Part shown: one piece after another, positions 19,496 through 33,900 of the stretch
Position numbering within the stretch: position 1 is the stretch's first letter
Layout of the letters: every line of letters begins with the position of its first letter
Notes under the pieces: generated by a model
Told to the model about the DNA's origin: nothing
Database searches by the model: none
Seen by the model: the letters and a program-made list of their open reading frames with translations, nothing else
Program-made: the position numbers and the translations under genes
Source: a bacterium
GTDB taxonomy: Bacteria; Desulfobacterota; Binatia; HRBIN30; CADEER01
Length of the DNA stretch: 64,000 bases
NCBI GenBank assembly: GCA_030430165.1
Contig: JAUIGL010000002.1
Span: forward strand, 1-64,000
Direction of reading: 5' to 3'

Positions 19496-19884
19496 TTCTC
19501 GCCGACACCGACGTGCTGGTCGACTTTCTCCAGGGTCTCGACCCGGGGGCGACTCGGGTCCAGGTCGAGCTCGAGCACGGTCAGTTGTTCACCACCGCGG
19601 TCAACCGCTTCGAGCTGCTCAGTGCCGCTGGCTCGGCCCGTCAAAGCCGGCTGATCCGCCAACTGCTCGACGCGATGCCGTGCGTGCCCATCGATCAAAC
19701 GACCGCCGACCAGGCCGCGGAGGTCTACCGCGGGTTCGTCCAGCGCGACCTCCCGGTATCGATGAACAGCTGCCTGATCGCCACCGTCGCGATCGCCCAG
19801 AAGGCGCTGCTGATGACGCACCAGCGTGACTCTTTCTCCCACTTTGCCGACCTCGCGCTCGCCTCGCTCCCCAAAGACGACTGA
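19492..19884 (+). CDS. PIN-domain toxin (VapC-like)
   Basis: A 130-residue PIN domain. MILADTDVLVDFLQG carries the first acidic residues, E41 (NRFELLSAAG) is present, and the last acid lies in MTHQRDSFSHF. VapC toxins cleave RNA with four acidic residues. In the usual N-D-x-L-I-A position this protein reads NSCLIAT: serine replaces the third aspartate. This may reduce or alter activity. The gene is coupled to the upstream antitoxin by ATGA. Confidence 0.8.
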   Translation: MILADTDVLVDFLQGLDPGATRVQVELEHGQLFTTAVNRFELLSAAGSARQSRLIRQLLDAMPCVPIDQTTADQAAEVYRGFVQRDLPVSMNSCLIATVAIAQKALLMTHQRDSFSHFADLALASLPKDD

Positions 19885-19954
19885 GAGCCGGACCGGTTTT
19901 GCACCGCCCGCGGCGGCTGTCATGATGGCCGTCAACCCTGCGCGAGGACGACAC

Positions 19955-20608
19955 ATGAAGCACACCCCGATGACGGACCAGTTGTACGACTACCTGGTCG
20001 AGCACGGCGACAATGCCGACCCGATCCTGACCGAGCTGGCGCGGGTCACCCAGGAGAAGATCGGCGACCTGTCGATCATGCAAATCGCCCCCGAGCAGGG
20101 GACGCTGATGGAGATCCTGGTGCGCACCACCGGCGCCCGCTCGGCGATCGAGATCGGCACCTTCACCGGCTACAGCGCGATCTGCATCGCCCGCGGGCTA
20201 CCCGCCGACGGAACCCTCCTGTGCTGCGACACCAGCGAAGAGTGGACCTCGATCGCCCGCGAGTACTTCGAGAAAGCCGGAGTCGCCTCGAAGATTTCCC
20301 TGCGCATCGCCCCGGCGCTCGAAACCCTGCAGTCGCTGCCGGCCGACCAGACTTTCGACTTCGCCTTCATCGACGCCGACAAGGTCAGCTACCTTCAGTA
20401 CTACGAGGCACTTCTCGGCCGCCTGCGCAGCAACGGCCTGATCGTTTTCGACAACGTGCTGTGGGGCGGGTCGATCATCGACGAGGCGAACCAAAAAGAC
20501 GACACGGTGGCGCTGCGCGAGCTCAACCGACACATCGCGGCGGACGACCGTGTGCAGGCGGTGATGCTCAGCGTGTCGGACGGCCTGACCCTGGTCCGCA
20601 AGAAGTAG
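19955..20608 (+). CDS. Class I SAM-dependent O-methyltransferase
   Basis: A 217-residue protein of the caffeoyl-CoA/catechol O-methyltransferase type. It shows the SAM motif AIEIGTFTGYSAICIARGLP, CCDTSEEWTSIAREYFEKAG, the metal-site motif FDFAFIDADK and GLIVFDNVLWGG. These enzymes transfer a methyl group to a hydroxyl using a divalent metal; the acceptor is unknown. ATG 19955 follows GCGAGGACG; longer in-frame starts exist but precede the conserved region by unrelated sequence. The DUF255 gene follows 10 bases later. Confidence 0.88.
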   Translation: MKHTPMTDQLYDYLVEHGDNADPILTELARVTQEKIGDLSIMQIAPEQGTLMEILVRTTGARSAIEIGTFTGYSAICIARGLPADGTLLCCDTSEEWTSIAREYFEKAGVASKISLRIAPALETLQSLPADQTFDFAFIDADKVSYLQYYEALLGRLRSNGLIVFDNVLWGGSIIDEANQKDDTVALRELNRHIAADDRVQAVMLSVSDGLTLVRKK

Positions 20609-20617
20609 CTCGCCTGG

Positions 20618-22669
20618 ATGCAGCAGCACCGCCACACCAACCGCCTGATCAACGAAACCAGCCCGTACCTTCTGCAGCACGCGCACAATCCCGTCGACTG
20701 GTATCCCTGGGGTCCCGAAGCGCTCGAAGTCGCACGCCGCGAGAACAAGCCGATTCTCCTCAGCGTCGGTTACTCGGCCTGTCACTGGTGTCACGTGATG
20801 GAGCGCGAGTCGTTCGAGAACCCGGAGATCGCGGCGTTGATGAACCAGCACTTCGTCAACATCAAGGTCGACCGCGAGGAGAGACCCGACGTCGATCACA
20901 TCTACATGAACGCGGTGCAGATGCTCACCGGCCGCGGCGGCTGGCCGATGACCGTCTTCCTTCGTTCCGACGCCAAGCCGTTCTACGGCGGCACCTACTT
21001 CCCGCCCGAGGAACGCCACGGAATGCCTGCCTTTCCGCGCGTTCTCGAGTTCATCGCCCGCAAGTACCGAGAGTCGCCGCAAGACGTCGCCAAAGCGGTC
21101 GACGAAATCACCGGACGCCTGCGCCAGGTCGAGAGCTTCAGCGGCGGCACGCTACCCGCCGACGGACTGCTGATCGCGGCGGCCGACGCCCTCGCCGGCG
21201 CCTACGACGAGACGCACGGCGGCATTGGCCAGGCCCCGAAGTTTCCCAACACCGCTCCGCTCGATCTCTGGCTGCGCGCCAGCCACGCCAGCGGCAACGC
21301 GCGCTACGCGGAAATGGCGCTCCACAGCCTGCGCCAGATGGCGCGCGGCGGCATGTACGACCAGATCGGCGGCGGCTTCCACCGCTACTCGACCGACGCC
21401 CGCTGGCTGGTACCGCATTTCGAGAAGATGCTGTACGACAATGCCCAGCTGGTGCCGCTTTATCTGTCGGCCTACCAACTCACCGGCGACGTCTTCTTCG
21501 CCGATGTCGCGCGCGACACCCTGGACTACGTCGTGCGGGAGATGAGGGCGCCGGACGGTGGATTCTATTCCTCCCAGGACGCCGACAGCGAAGGCGTCGA
21601 GGGCAAGTTCTTCGTCTGGGACCGGGACGAAGTCGTGGCGTTGGTCGGCGAGGGCAGCGCCGACCTCGTTTGTCGCTACTGGGACATCAGCGACGGCGGC
21701 AACTTCGAAGGCCGCAACATTCCCCACGTCAGCCTCGACCCGGACCAGGCCGCTCGCATGTTCGACGTCCAACCCGAGGAGGTCGCGCGCACTGTGGCCG
21801 ACGCCCGCGCCGAGCTGTACGCAGCGAGGCAGATGCGCGTGCACCCCGGACGCGACGAGAAGATGCTGACCTCGTGGAACGGTCTGATGATCTCCGCCTT
21901 CGCGCGGGCTGCCGAGGTGTTCGGCGACGAAGGCTACGCGAAGATCGCAACCTCCGCCGTCGACTTCGTCGAAGCGAACCTCCGGCACGAAGATCGGATG
22001 CTCGCCACCTGCAAGGACGGGGAGGCCAAGCTCAACGGCTACCTCGACGACTACGCGTTCTACGCGATGGCACTGCTCGACGTGTTCGAGGCAACGCAGA
22101 AGCCCGACTATCGAGCCTCCGCCGAGGCTCTGTGCGGCTCCATGCTTCGCCACTTCTGGGACACCAGCGAGGGCGGTTTCTTCTTCACCAGCGACGACCA
22201 CGAAGAGCTGATCGTGCGATCAAAGCCGGCCTTCGACGGCTCGATCCCGTCGGGAAGCTCGGTCGCAACCCAGGTACTGCTGCGGCTGTACCACCACACC
22301 ACCGATGCCGCGTACCTGCAGCGCGCAGAAGCTGTGCTCTCTCTGTTCGCCGACCCCGCCGCCAGCCAACCCTTCGGCTTCGCCAACTTGATCGCCGCTG
22401 CCGACTTCTACACCCGCGGTCCGCGCGAGATCGTCGTCGTCGTCGATCCGGCCGAGGCGGCCTCCGACCCGCTGGTTCGCCGAATCCGCGCAACCTACAT
22501 TCCCAACCGGACCCTGACCCTGGTCGCCCCCGACCCATCGGCACCGCGTCCGCCGCTGCTCGCCGGCAAGGGACAGATCGACGGCCAAACCACCGTCTAC
22601 GTCTGCCACCGAATGACCTGCTCGCCCCCGGCAACCGGCTGGGCCGAGATCGAGGCCCTTCTCGGTTGA
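20618..22669 (+). CDS. DUF255 thioredoxin-domain protein (YyaL/SSP411 family)
   Basis: A 683-residue protein. The N-terminal thioredoxin-like domain opens [20 protein letters not shown], with a CxxC at C55 and C58 ([20 protein letters not shown]) and [13 protein letters not shown]. The rest is an (alpha/alpha)6-barrel-like region with [44 protein letters not shown] and [20 protein letters not shown]. The family is widespread but its reaction is not established. It is likely cytoplasmic, as no signal peptide is visible. It may share an operon with the methyltransferase. Confidence 0.92.
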   Translation: MQQHRHTNRLINETSPYLLQHAHNPVDWYPWGPEALEVARRENKPILLSVGYSACHWCHVMERESFENPEIAALMNQHFVNIKVDREERPDVDHIYMNAVQMLTGRGGWPMTVFLRSDAKPFYGGTYFPPEERHGMPAFPRVLEFIARKYRESPQDVAKAVDEITGRLRQVESFSGGTLPADGLLIAAADALAGAYDETHGGIGQAPKFPNTAPLDLWLRASHASGNARYAEMALHSLRQMARGGMYDQIGGGFHRYSTDARWLVPHFEKMLYDNAQLVPLYLSAYQLTGDVFFADVARDTLDYVVREMRAPDGGFYSSQDADSEGVEGKFFVWDRDEVVALVGEGSADLVCRYWDISDGGNFEGRNIPHVSLDPDQAARMFDVQPEEVARTVADARAELYAARQMRVHPGRDEKMLTSWNGLMISAFARAAEVFGDEGYAKIATSAVDFVEANLRHEDRMLATCKDGEAKLNGYLDDYAFYAMALLDVFEATQKPDYRASAEALCGSMLRHFWDTSEGGFFFTSDDHEELIVRSKPAFDGSIPSGSSVATQVLLRLYHHTTDAAYLQRAEAVLSLFADPAASQPFGFANLIAAADFYTRGPREIVVVVDPAEAASDPLVRRIRATYIPNRTLTLVAPDPSAPRPPLLAGKGQIDGQTTVYVCHRMTCSPPATGWAEIEALLG

Positions 22670-22702
22670 TCGCAGTCCGACCGGAGATCGCCCCGAGCAA
22701 CC

Positions 22703-23695
22703 ATGGAGAATCGCGACAAACGCCCTCTCGATCCGCGCACCAAACGGGCGCAGAAACTGCTGGCGGACTGCGTAGCTGCGGCCGAAACCCTGCTCGACCA
22801 CCAAGCCACGGTCGGAGATCTGAAGATGGTGCGGTCGGTGTTGCGCGAGATGGCGAGCGGATTCTGTATGTTCGCCCCGTATGGCGACCGCCGCAAAGCA
22901 ACGGTCTTCGGATCGGCCCGCTGTGGTCCCGACGATCCCAACTACCAGCTGGCGGTCGAGTTCGGTCGCACAATCGCCGACGCCGGCTTCATGGTCATCA
23001 GCGGCGGCGGACCGGGAATCATGAAGGCGTGCCTCGAGGGAGCCGGCCGGCCCAACTCGTTCGCCGTCGGCATCCATCTCCCGTTCGAGCAGGAGGTTAA
23101 TGACGTCATAGCCGGCGACGCCAAGGTCACCCTGTTTCGCTACTTCTTCACTCGCAAGCTCTTCTTCGTCAAAGAGGCCGAGGCCATCGTGCTGTTCCCG
23201 GGCGGGTTCGGCACCCAGGACGAGGGATTCGAGACGCTGACCCTGGTGCAGACCGGCAAGGCGCAACCGATGCCGATCGTCGCCCTGGAGGCCCCTGGCG
23301 GCAATTACTGGAAGACCTGGAAGCGTTACGTTCTCAATGATCTCCACGCCAAAGGCATGATCAGCGACTCGGACCTCTCCCTGTTCAAGGTCGTCAAGAA
23401 CGTCGAGCACGCGGTCGCCGAGATCACCGGGTTCTACCGGGTCTACCATTCCTCGCGCTGGGTTCGCGACCGAATGGTGTTCCGGCTCAATCGCGAGCTC
23501 TCCGGCGAATGGCTGGCGCGCTTGAACCGCGAGTTCGGCGACATTCTCGTCAAGGGCGAGTTCACCCAACGCAAGGCCTTCCGCTCCGAACGGGACGACC
23601 CCGACGCCTGGCACCTGCCGCGGCTCGCGTTCTACTTCAACCGCCGCGAGTTCGGTCGGCTACGCGAGCTCATCGACCTCATCAATCAAGCCTGA
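22703..23695 (+). CDS. LOG-family protein (lysine-decarboxylase-like Rossmann fold)
   Basis: A 330-residue protein. The family signatures are VISGGGPGIMKACLEGA (~97-113) and VLFPGGFGTQDEGFE (~163-177), the PGGxGT phosphoribohydrolase motif with Phe in place of the usual Tyr or Thr. LOG proteins release cytokinin-type bases from nucleotide monophosphates, but many bacterial members have other nucleotide roles. It carries ~80 N-terminal and ~95 C-terminal residues beyond the minimal domain, placing it in a longer subfamily. Its substrate is unknown. Confidence 0.88.
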   Translation: MENRDKRPLDPRTKRAQKLLADCVAAAETLLDHQATVGDLKMVRSVLREMASGFCMFAPYGDRRKATVFGSARCGPDDPNYQLAVEFGRTIADAGFMVISGGGPGIMKACLEGAGRPNSFAVGIHLPFEQEVNDVIAGDAKVTLFRYFFTRKLFFVKEAEAIVLFPGGFGTQDEGFETLTLVQTGKAQPMPIVALEAPGGNYWKTWKRYVLNDLHAKGMISDSDLSLFKVVKNVEHAVAEITGFYRVYHSSRWVRDRMVFRLNRELSGEWLARLNREFGDILVKGEFTQRKAFRSERDDPDAWHLPRLAFYFNRREFGRLRELIDLINQA

Positions 23696-23698
23696 AAC

Positions 23699-23780
23699 GA
23701 GCATCCTCCTGTGCTCTGCGAGCTTCGGCGGATGCTCGTAGGCAGAGGCGAGGCAGGGGCACCGGCAGAGGATGGTGGTC
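23699..23780. repeat. Hairpin with conserved loop and tail
   Basis: GAGCATCC (23699-23706) pairs with GGATGCTC (23730-23737). The loop contains TGCTCTGCGAGCTTCGG, and the tail CTCGTAGGCA then GGCAGGGGCA follows. The same loop and tail occur at 10082-10150 around a different 8-bp stem, so pairing is kept while the sequence changes. An inverse relative of the loop (GTAGCTCGCAGAGCGAAGCA) lies at 28678-28697. Confidence 0.7.
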
Positions 23781-23815
23781 GCTGGCGCGACGATTCGTTC
23801 GGGATGCTTTCGCCG

Positions 23816-24268
23816 CTAGGAAGCTCGCTCGCCGACGGCTGTTACCTCGCGGGGGTCGATCGCTTCGCCACAGCAGGGGCAGGCGAGTTGCGGTGACATC
23901 CTTTGCCCACAGCGGTCGTGGACCAGGTGTAGCGGCCGATCATTTTCGTCTTCCCACATCCAGCGGTCGCCCCATGCCAGCAGACTCGCCAGGACCGGAT
24001 ACAGCTCGCGGCCTTTGGCGGTCAGCTTGTACTCGTAGCGCGGCGGCGCGTCCTGGTACGGTCGACGCGCCAGTACGTCGGCGTCGACCAGCTTGCGCAG
24101 CCGATCGGCGACGATGTTGCGCGACGCGCCGACATGCTCGAGGAAGTCCTCGAAGCGGCGCGTCCCGAGGAACGCTTCACGCACCACCAGCATCGTCCAC
24201 CGGTCGCCCACCACCGACAGCGCGCGCGCGACCGAGCACTGCTGCCTGTCGACTTCCCTCCACTTCAC
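23816..24268 (-). CDS. HxlR-family winged-helix regulator
   Basis: A 150-residue protein. The HxlR/DUF24 pattern is clear: CSVARALSVVGDRWTMLVVR (Cys11 in the conserved position), EAFLGTRRFEDFLEHVGASR, LRKLVDADVLARRPY and YKLTAKGRELYPVL. A C-terminal segment with HDRCGQRMSPQLACPCCGEA looks like an added zinc ribbon. HxlR proteins often sense electrophiles or thiol stress through the N-terminal Cys. The gene lies 13 bases after the molybdopterin oxidoreductase gene on the same strand and may be cotranscribed. Confidence 0.88.
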   Translation of the reverse strand: MKWREVDRQQCSVARALSVVGDRWTMLVVREAFLGTRRFEDFLEHVGASRNIVADRLRKLVDADVLARRPYQDAPPRYEYKLTAKGRELYPVLASLLAWGDRWMWEDENDRPLHLVHDRCGQRMSPQLACPCCGEAIDPREVTAVGERAS

Positions 24269-24281
24269 CGCCGGCCTCCGA

Positions 24282-26657
24282 TCAGGCCGCTGCCCGGCTC
24301 ACCCGCACGCGAACCAACCGGTGGTGCGGACAACCGGTGAAGGGGTCGCGGTCGGCGACGTCGGTCAGCTCATTGCAATTGGCGCCAACCAGAACCGGTT
24401 CCTCCGCCAGGTTCTCGGCGTACTGCATGCCGAATCCGTTCGGCATCCACACGTAGCCGGGTTGCGACAGGTTCTTGTCGATGGCGACCGGCAACTCGAG
24501 CGCGCCGCGGCTGGTCTCGACGCGGGCGAGGTCGCCGCTGGCGATCCCGACCTTCTCGGCATCGCCGGCGCTGATGTGCAGCTCGCAGCGCGAGCCATTG
24601 CCTTTGCGCCATGCGGGATCGCGCTGGATCGTGTTGGCGGTCCACCGCGTGCGCAACCCGGCACCGAGCACGAACGGATACTCCCCATCGTCGGCTGTCG
24701 ACGAGTCTGCGATGGCCCGCGCCAGCTCCGGCTCGAGCTGCGGCGGTAGGAGGCGAACCTTCTTGTCGTCGTAGCCGATGTGGTCGACGAGATTGTCACC
24801 GTCCGCCAGCCGAGCGATCTCGACTCCCTCCGGGTGGGCGAGAATCCGCCGGAAGATCTCCTCGGCGATGTCGGTCGGCGGGCGTTCGCGCCACTCGTCG
24901 CCGAGCACCCGCAGCACCGCCTCCTGTCGCTGCATGGCGTTCGCCTGACACTGCGCCCACACCGCAACCAGACTCGGCGCCGGAAAATGATGCCCGATCC
25001 CGCGATACCCCCAGAACACCAGGTGTGACTCGGGGTCGAGACCGCGCTCGGCGAGCTCGCCCAGCTTGCCCATCAGCGTACCCAGGAATGCGAGCCGCGC
25101 TTCCGGGCCTTCCGGCTTGCCGAGCGCCGCGAGGTCGTCGGGCAGTGGCGCGACGACGCCCATCGCCTCGCCGAGGCGGGCGTAGATCTCGGGCTCTGGC
25201 AGAGCCTCTTCCGGTCCCGGGATCACCGGTGGCCGCAGCTGCACGTCGATCTGCGGGTGGCGCTTCGGGAACAGCGCGATCTCCCATTTCTCGTAGCCGA
25301 CCGGCGTCGGCAGCACATAATCGGCGAGCCTGGCGGTCTCGGTGAACGCCGGCTCGATCACCACCAGAACGTCCAGACGCTCGATCGCCTCACGCCAGGC
25401 GTTCGTGTCCGAGAACGACAACAGCGGATTCGACCCCTCGACGATCAGCCCACGGATGCGCTCCGGGTGGTCGTTCATGATCTCCTCGGGAACCAGCGAC
25501 GGCGAGAAGAGAGCGAAGTTGCCCAACGCACGGATCGCCGGAATGCCCGACACCAGAGCCCGCTCCGGCTCGTCGTGGCGGTTCGGGCTCAGCTCGGGCG
25601 GGGTGAAGCTCTCCATGAAGAGATCGCCGCCTTGCTTGCCGAGGTTACCCGAGAGCGCGAGGTTGAGCCGGATCAGATAGGAAACCAGCGTCGAGTAGGG
25701 AGTTTGCTCGACGCCCAGGTCCCACATGATCGAGCCGCCATCGGCGCCGGCGAGGTCTCTCGCCTCGCGCTCGATATCGGCGCCGCTCAAGCCACTGCGC
25801 CGGCCCATCTCGTCGACGTCGACGCGGCCGAGAATGTCGCGCAGCTGGTCGTAGCCGACCGTCCCGTTGGCGACGAACTCGGCGTCGTAGAGCTCGTTCT
25901 GCACCATCGCCGCGGCGAGTCCGATGAGGAAGAACACATCGCCGCCGGCGCGAATCGGCAGGTGCCGGTCGGCGCCGCGAGTCGTCTCTGTCTCGCGCGG
26001 ATCGGCAACGACGACTTTGCAGCTTTCCTTCTTCGACAGAGCTTTGAAGGTTTCGGTCGGGTTGTGCCCGCGATTGGAAATGCGCGGGTTGGTCCCCATC
26101 ACCAAGAGATAGCTCGTGCTCTCCAGGTCGGGGTGAAGGAACACCGATGGCGCGGTGTCGAGCATCCACGAGTCGACCAGGTGGTGCTGCGTCTTCTCCT
26201 GGGCGTACGCGTTGAACAAGCGGCGGGTGCCGACCGCGCGCAGGAACGACATCGCGTACGCAGCATCCATATGGTTGGCCTGCCCGCCGACGCCGACCAG
26301 GCCAATCGAGCGCGCTCCGTGCTGCTCGCGCAAGCCGCTGAGCTTGGCGGCGATCTCGGAGATCGCCACGTCCCACGAGATCTCTTCGAAGCTGCCGTCC
26401 TCGCGGCGACGCAGCGGGTGGTGCAGACGCTGCGGATGATGCGCGTAGCGATCGCAAGTGACCGCCTTGTTGCACATGTACCCTTGAGTAATCGGACTCG
26501 ACTGATCGGCGCGAATCTTGACGATCTTGCCGTCCTCGACATCGACGCGCAGCCCGCAGTTGTGACTGCAGAGGACGCAGACGGTGGCGAGATCCTCACC
26601 GTCGAGGGGGATCGGCGTCTTCGAAACGGATGGGTCCACGGTCCGCGTTTCCGGCAT
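24282..26657 (-). CDS. Molybdopterin-dependent oxidoreductase (DMSO reductase family)
   Basis: A 791-residue protein with a single N-terminal [4Fe-4S] motif C27-x2-C30-x3-C34-x27-C62. Molybdopterin-binding segments follow (WDVAISEIAAKLSGLREQHG, LLVMGTNPRISNRGHNPTET, VVADPRETETTRGADRHLPI, RGLIVEGSNPLLSFSDTN) and a C-terminal Mo-bis-PGD cap (KVGIASGDLARVETSRGALE). I see no twin-arginine leader, so it is probably cytoplasmic. No obvious Cys or Ser metal ligand stands out after AYAQEKTQHH, so the substrate class is unresolved. No small subunit is adjacent; the ferredoxin-tailed reductase upstream is a possible partner. Confidence 0.88.
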   Translation of the reverse strand: MPETRTVDPSVSKTPIPLDGEDLATVCVLCSHNCGLRVDVEDGKIVKIRADQSSPITQGYMCNKAVTCDRYAHHPQRLHHPLRRREDGSFEEISWDVAISEIAAKLSGLREQHGARSIGLVGVGGQANHMDAAYAMSFLRAVGTRRLFNAYAQEKTQHHLVDSWMLDTAPSVFLHPDLESTSYLLVMGTNPRISNRGHNPTETFKALSKKESCKVVVADPRETETTRGADRHLPIRAGGDVFFLIGLAAAMVQNELYDAEFVANGTVGYDQLRDILGRVDVDEMGRRSGLSGADIEREARDLAGADGGSIMWDLGVEQTPYSTLVSYLIRLNLALSGNLGKQGGDLFMESFTPPELSPNRHDEPERALVSGIPAIRALGNFALFSPSLVPEEIMNDHPERIRGLIVEGSNPLLSFSDTNAWREAIERLDVLVVIEPAFTETARLADYVLPTPVGYEKWEIALFPKRHPQIDVQLRPPVIPGPEEALPEPEIYARLGEAMGVVAPLPDDLAALGKPEGPEARLAFLGTLMGKLGELAERGLDPESHLVFWGYRGIGHHFPAPSLVAVWAQCQANAMQRQEAVLRVLGDEWRERPPTDIAEEIFRRILAHPEGVEIARLADGDNLVDHIGYDDKKVRLLPPQLEPELARAIADSSTADDGEYPFVLGAGLRTRWTANTIQRDPAWRKGNGSRCELHISAGDAEKVGIASGDLARVETSRGALELPVAIDKNLSQPGYVWMPNGFGMQYAENLAEEPVLVGANCNELTDVADRDPFTGCPHHRLVRVRVSRAAA

Positions 26658-26756
26658 GGGTCGACTCCTCCAGGGGGTTGGTTTCGAAACGAAACCTACT
26701 CGGGTCGGGTTCTTCCTGTCAACCGCGATTCGGGCTTGCGGTTCCGAGAGCCCGTC

Positions 26757-26875
26757 GATCGTCCCCCCTTACCAAGGGGGGACTTCAGGGGGGTCCAAGC
26801 GCCACGCATCCGCACGGGCGCAAAGGTTACGACCTCCCCCTGACCCCCTCCTTGGCAAGGAGGGGGGGTCGGGAC
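26757..26875. repeat. Bipartite poly-C/poly-G element, copy 2
   Basis: The left half carries CCCCCCTTACCAAGGGGGG and ACTTCAGGGGGGTCC. The right half carries GACCTCCCCCTGACCCCC and TCCTTGGCAAGGAGGGGGG. It fills the gap between the molybdopterin oxidoreductase and aldo/keto reductase genes and ends just before the stop codon of the latter. Confidence 0.75.
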
Positions 26876-26879
26876 CGCG

Positions 26880-28445
26880 CTACACCCGCAGCCGCAGGAC
26901 GTCGTGCGCGTCGAGCATCTTCTCGCGGATGGGAACCCCGATCGGACACTGGTTGGTGCACGGCGCCGTGCAGGTCACGCAGCGGCTGGCGTTGCTCTGC
27001 TCGTCGAGCTTGGCGTAGAGCCGCATGCCCTCCTTCTCCCAGCCGTAGTCCCTGAAGTACATGCGGTAACGAAGGATGTCGTTGATCGCCAGATCGTACT
27101 CGCACGAGTCGAGACACAAACCGCAGTGCGGCTGGCAGTAGTCGCCGCGGGTCAGCTCGTCGTAACGCTCGAGCATGGCGACGTCGCTGTCGGCAACCGG
27201 TTGGCCGGAAGCATAGAGGTACTCGTCGACGTGTTGCAGCTCGGAGAACGACACCACCAGGCACGACACCGAGGGGTTCGACAGGACCCAGCGGAACGCT
27301 GCCTGCGAGTACGCGCCCGCCTCCTCGCGAAAATCAGCGAGGTTGGTGTGCTTGGCCCCCTTGAGGGTCTTCATGGCGACGATGCCAACGTCGGCTTCCT
27401 TCGCTTTGTCGAGGATGTGGCCGAAGTTGGGATACATCCCGAAGTGATACGCCAGCATCATCACGTCGAAGCGGCCCGAATCGATCGCTGCATTGGCGAC
27501 CTCCTCGAGGTTCGGCGTGTGCGTGCTTACACCGAGAAACTTCACCTTGCCCTGCTCCTTCAGGCGGTCGAACGCCTCGTGCATGTTGGGGGCCATCAGC
27601 CGGTCGACCCGGTCGCACGAGTGGATGTGGATCAGGTCGACGTAATCGGTGTTGAGCCGCTGCAAGCTACCCTCGACTGCTTTGATGATCTCGGGAACCG
27701 GCGTTTCGTTGGGCAGGTGGCCGTGCGCGACGCAAAACTTGGTGGCGATGAACAGGTCGTCGCGATCGACGTCCTTGATCACCCTGCCCAGGTCGTTTTC
27801 CGAGCCGAGCTCCGAATAGTCCGGCGCCGTGTCGAAGTAGTTGACGCCGCGCTCGATCGCCAGCCGCGCCACTTCCTCACCCTGGAAGTTGCCGGTGCCG
27901 ACGGCAATGTCGGAAACCATCGCGTCGGTGCGGCCAAGTCGCCTGCGTGTGGCGATCCGCGACCCCTTCCACTGCGGCAGCACGGTAGGTGCCGTCGCCT
28001 CGACCTCGGCGTTCATGATCTTGTCGGCGGTTTCGAGCCAACCGCGGTTGCGCAGGACCATGGCGCCGACGCCGCTGCCGAGGGCGACGGCGGTCGCGCC
28101 ACCGGTGCCGAGCACGCGCAGGGCGAGGCGTCGCTCACCCGGCTCCGACCCTTTGCCGACGGTGCGCATCCAGGATGGCAGATCGACCCAGCATCCCTCG
28201 CAGATTTCCCGTCGGCTTCGCCAAGTCAGTGAAAGCGCCGCTGCGACCAAAAGGATCAGACCGGGCGCCAGCTTCCACAGTGGCAGTGCATCCCGCCGCA
28301 TACCTTCGACGAGATCGTGTAGCAGCTGCCCGCCGAGTGTGTAGGCGAAGAAAACGCCCGCCAAGAACAAGGCGAGCGGAATGAAGAGCTGCAGGCCAAC
28401 CGTCCGCTCACGCCGTTGCTGACCGCAGGATGAACACTCCGACAT
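26880..28445 (-). CDS. Membrane-anchored aldo/keto reductase with C-terminal ferredoxin-like domain
   Basis: A 521-residue multidomain protein. Residues 1-8 hold a Cys pair (ECSSC). Membrane helices lie at ~17-37 and ~57-74, a second Cys pair (EICEGCW) at ~80-86, then a hydrophobic segment at ~108-130. The aldo/keto reductase barrel (~168-425) keeps the tetrad: FDTAPDYSELGSE (Asp, Tyr), ATKFC (Lys), IHIHSCD (His). The C-terminus has CQPHCGLCLDSC and CVTCTAPCTNQCP, ligands for [4Fe-4S] clusters. ATG 28445 follows GGGAGGG; a start at 28496 is less likely. A membrane electron-transfer role with the neighbouring Mo enzyme is inference. Confidence 0.85.
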   Translation of the reverse strand: MSECSSCGQQRRERTVGLQLFIPLALFLAGVFFAYTLGGQLLHDLVEGMRRDALPLWKLAPGLILLVAAALSLTWRSRREICEGCWVDLPSWMRTVGKGSEPGERRLALRVLGTGGATAVALGSGVGAMVLRNRGWLETADKIMNAEVEATAPTVLPQWKGSRIATRRRLGRTDAMVSDIAVGTGNFQGEEVARLAIERGVNYFDTAPDYSELGSENDLGRVIKDVDRDDLFIATKFCVAHGHLPNETPVPEIIKAVEGSLQRLNTDYVDLIHIHSCDRVDRLMAPNMHEAFDRLKEQGKVKFLGVSTHTPNLEEVANAAIDSGRFDVMMLAYHFGMYPNFGHILDKAKEADVGIVAMKTLKGAKHTNLADFREEAGAYSQAAFRWVLSNPSVSCLVVSFSELQHVDEYLYASGQPVADSDVAMLERYDELTRGDYCQPHCGLCLDSCEYDLAINDILRYRMYFRDYGWEKEGMRLYAKLDEQSNASRCVTCTAPCTNQCPIGVPIREKMLDAHDVLRLRV

Positions 28446-28599
28446 CGCGTATTCCCTCCCGTGCGCGCCACCGCGCACGCTGCGCCCGGATCTCACCGAG
28501 CCATTCAGCCGCAGACCCTACTGCGCCGGCTCTCTGCCTGTCCAGCCGCGGCGCGCTCGCGTAGAGGGTCAGTTTGATATCGTGGGGACTCGTCTGCTT

Positions 28600-28700
28600 C
28601 CGATTCCGCTCACCCCGCAGGGAGAGGCATTCAGGATCGCCTCTCCTTGCGGGAGAGGCCACGCGTCCTGTCCTCCGTAGCTCGCAGAGCGAAGCAGGAA
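28600..28700. repeat. Palindromes downstream of gyrA
   Basis: CCGCAGGGAGAGGC (28615-28628) pairs with GCCTCTCCTTGCGG (28639-28652) with one mismatch, forming a strong hairpin that could end gyrA transcription. Next to it, 28653-28697 carries on the minus strand CTTCGCTCTGCGAGCTAC, related to the hairpin loops at 10082 and 23699. The rest of 28446-28748 holds only the promoter region of the aldo/keto reductase gene; no gene is visible. Confidence 0.6.
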
Positions 28701-28748
28701 GCGCGGGTGAGGGGGACAGAGATGACCGAGCGACAGCGAGGTTCCGAG

Positions 28749-31250
<2,502 letters not shown>

Positions 31251-31286
31251 TTTCTACCCCTCGATCGAGCCGTGAAAACTGGACTG

Positions 31287-33827
<2,541 letters not shown>

Positions 33828-33900
33828 TTAATCGGGGTCGGGTCCAACCCTGCGGCGGGCTGCCGAAAAGGCCCGAAAAAATGTCGCCGAGGGGCCTCTC

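Noticed and set aside
20221..23100. 959-codon open frame overlapping the DUF255 and LOG genes on the same strand
   Set aside because: It is Arg/Pro-rich with no domain, runs across two well-supported genes and their boundary, and is a frame shadow.
25257..26843. 528-codon plus-strand frame opposite the molybdopterin oxidoreductase
   Set aside because: The opposite strand carries a complete recognisable enzyme; this frame has low-complexity Arg/Asp/Val content only.
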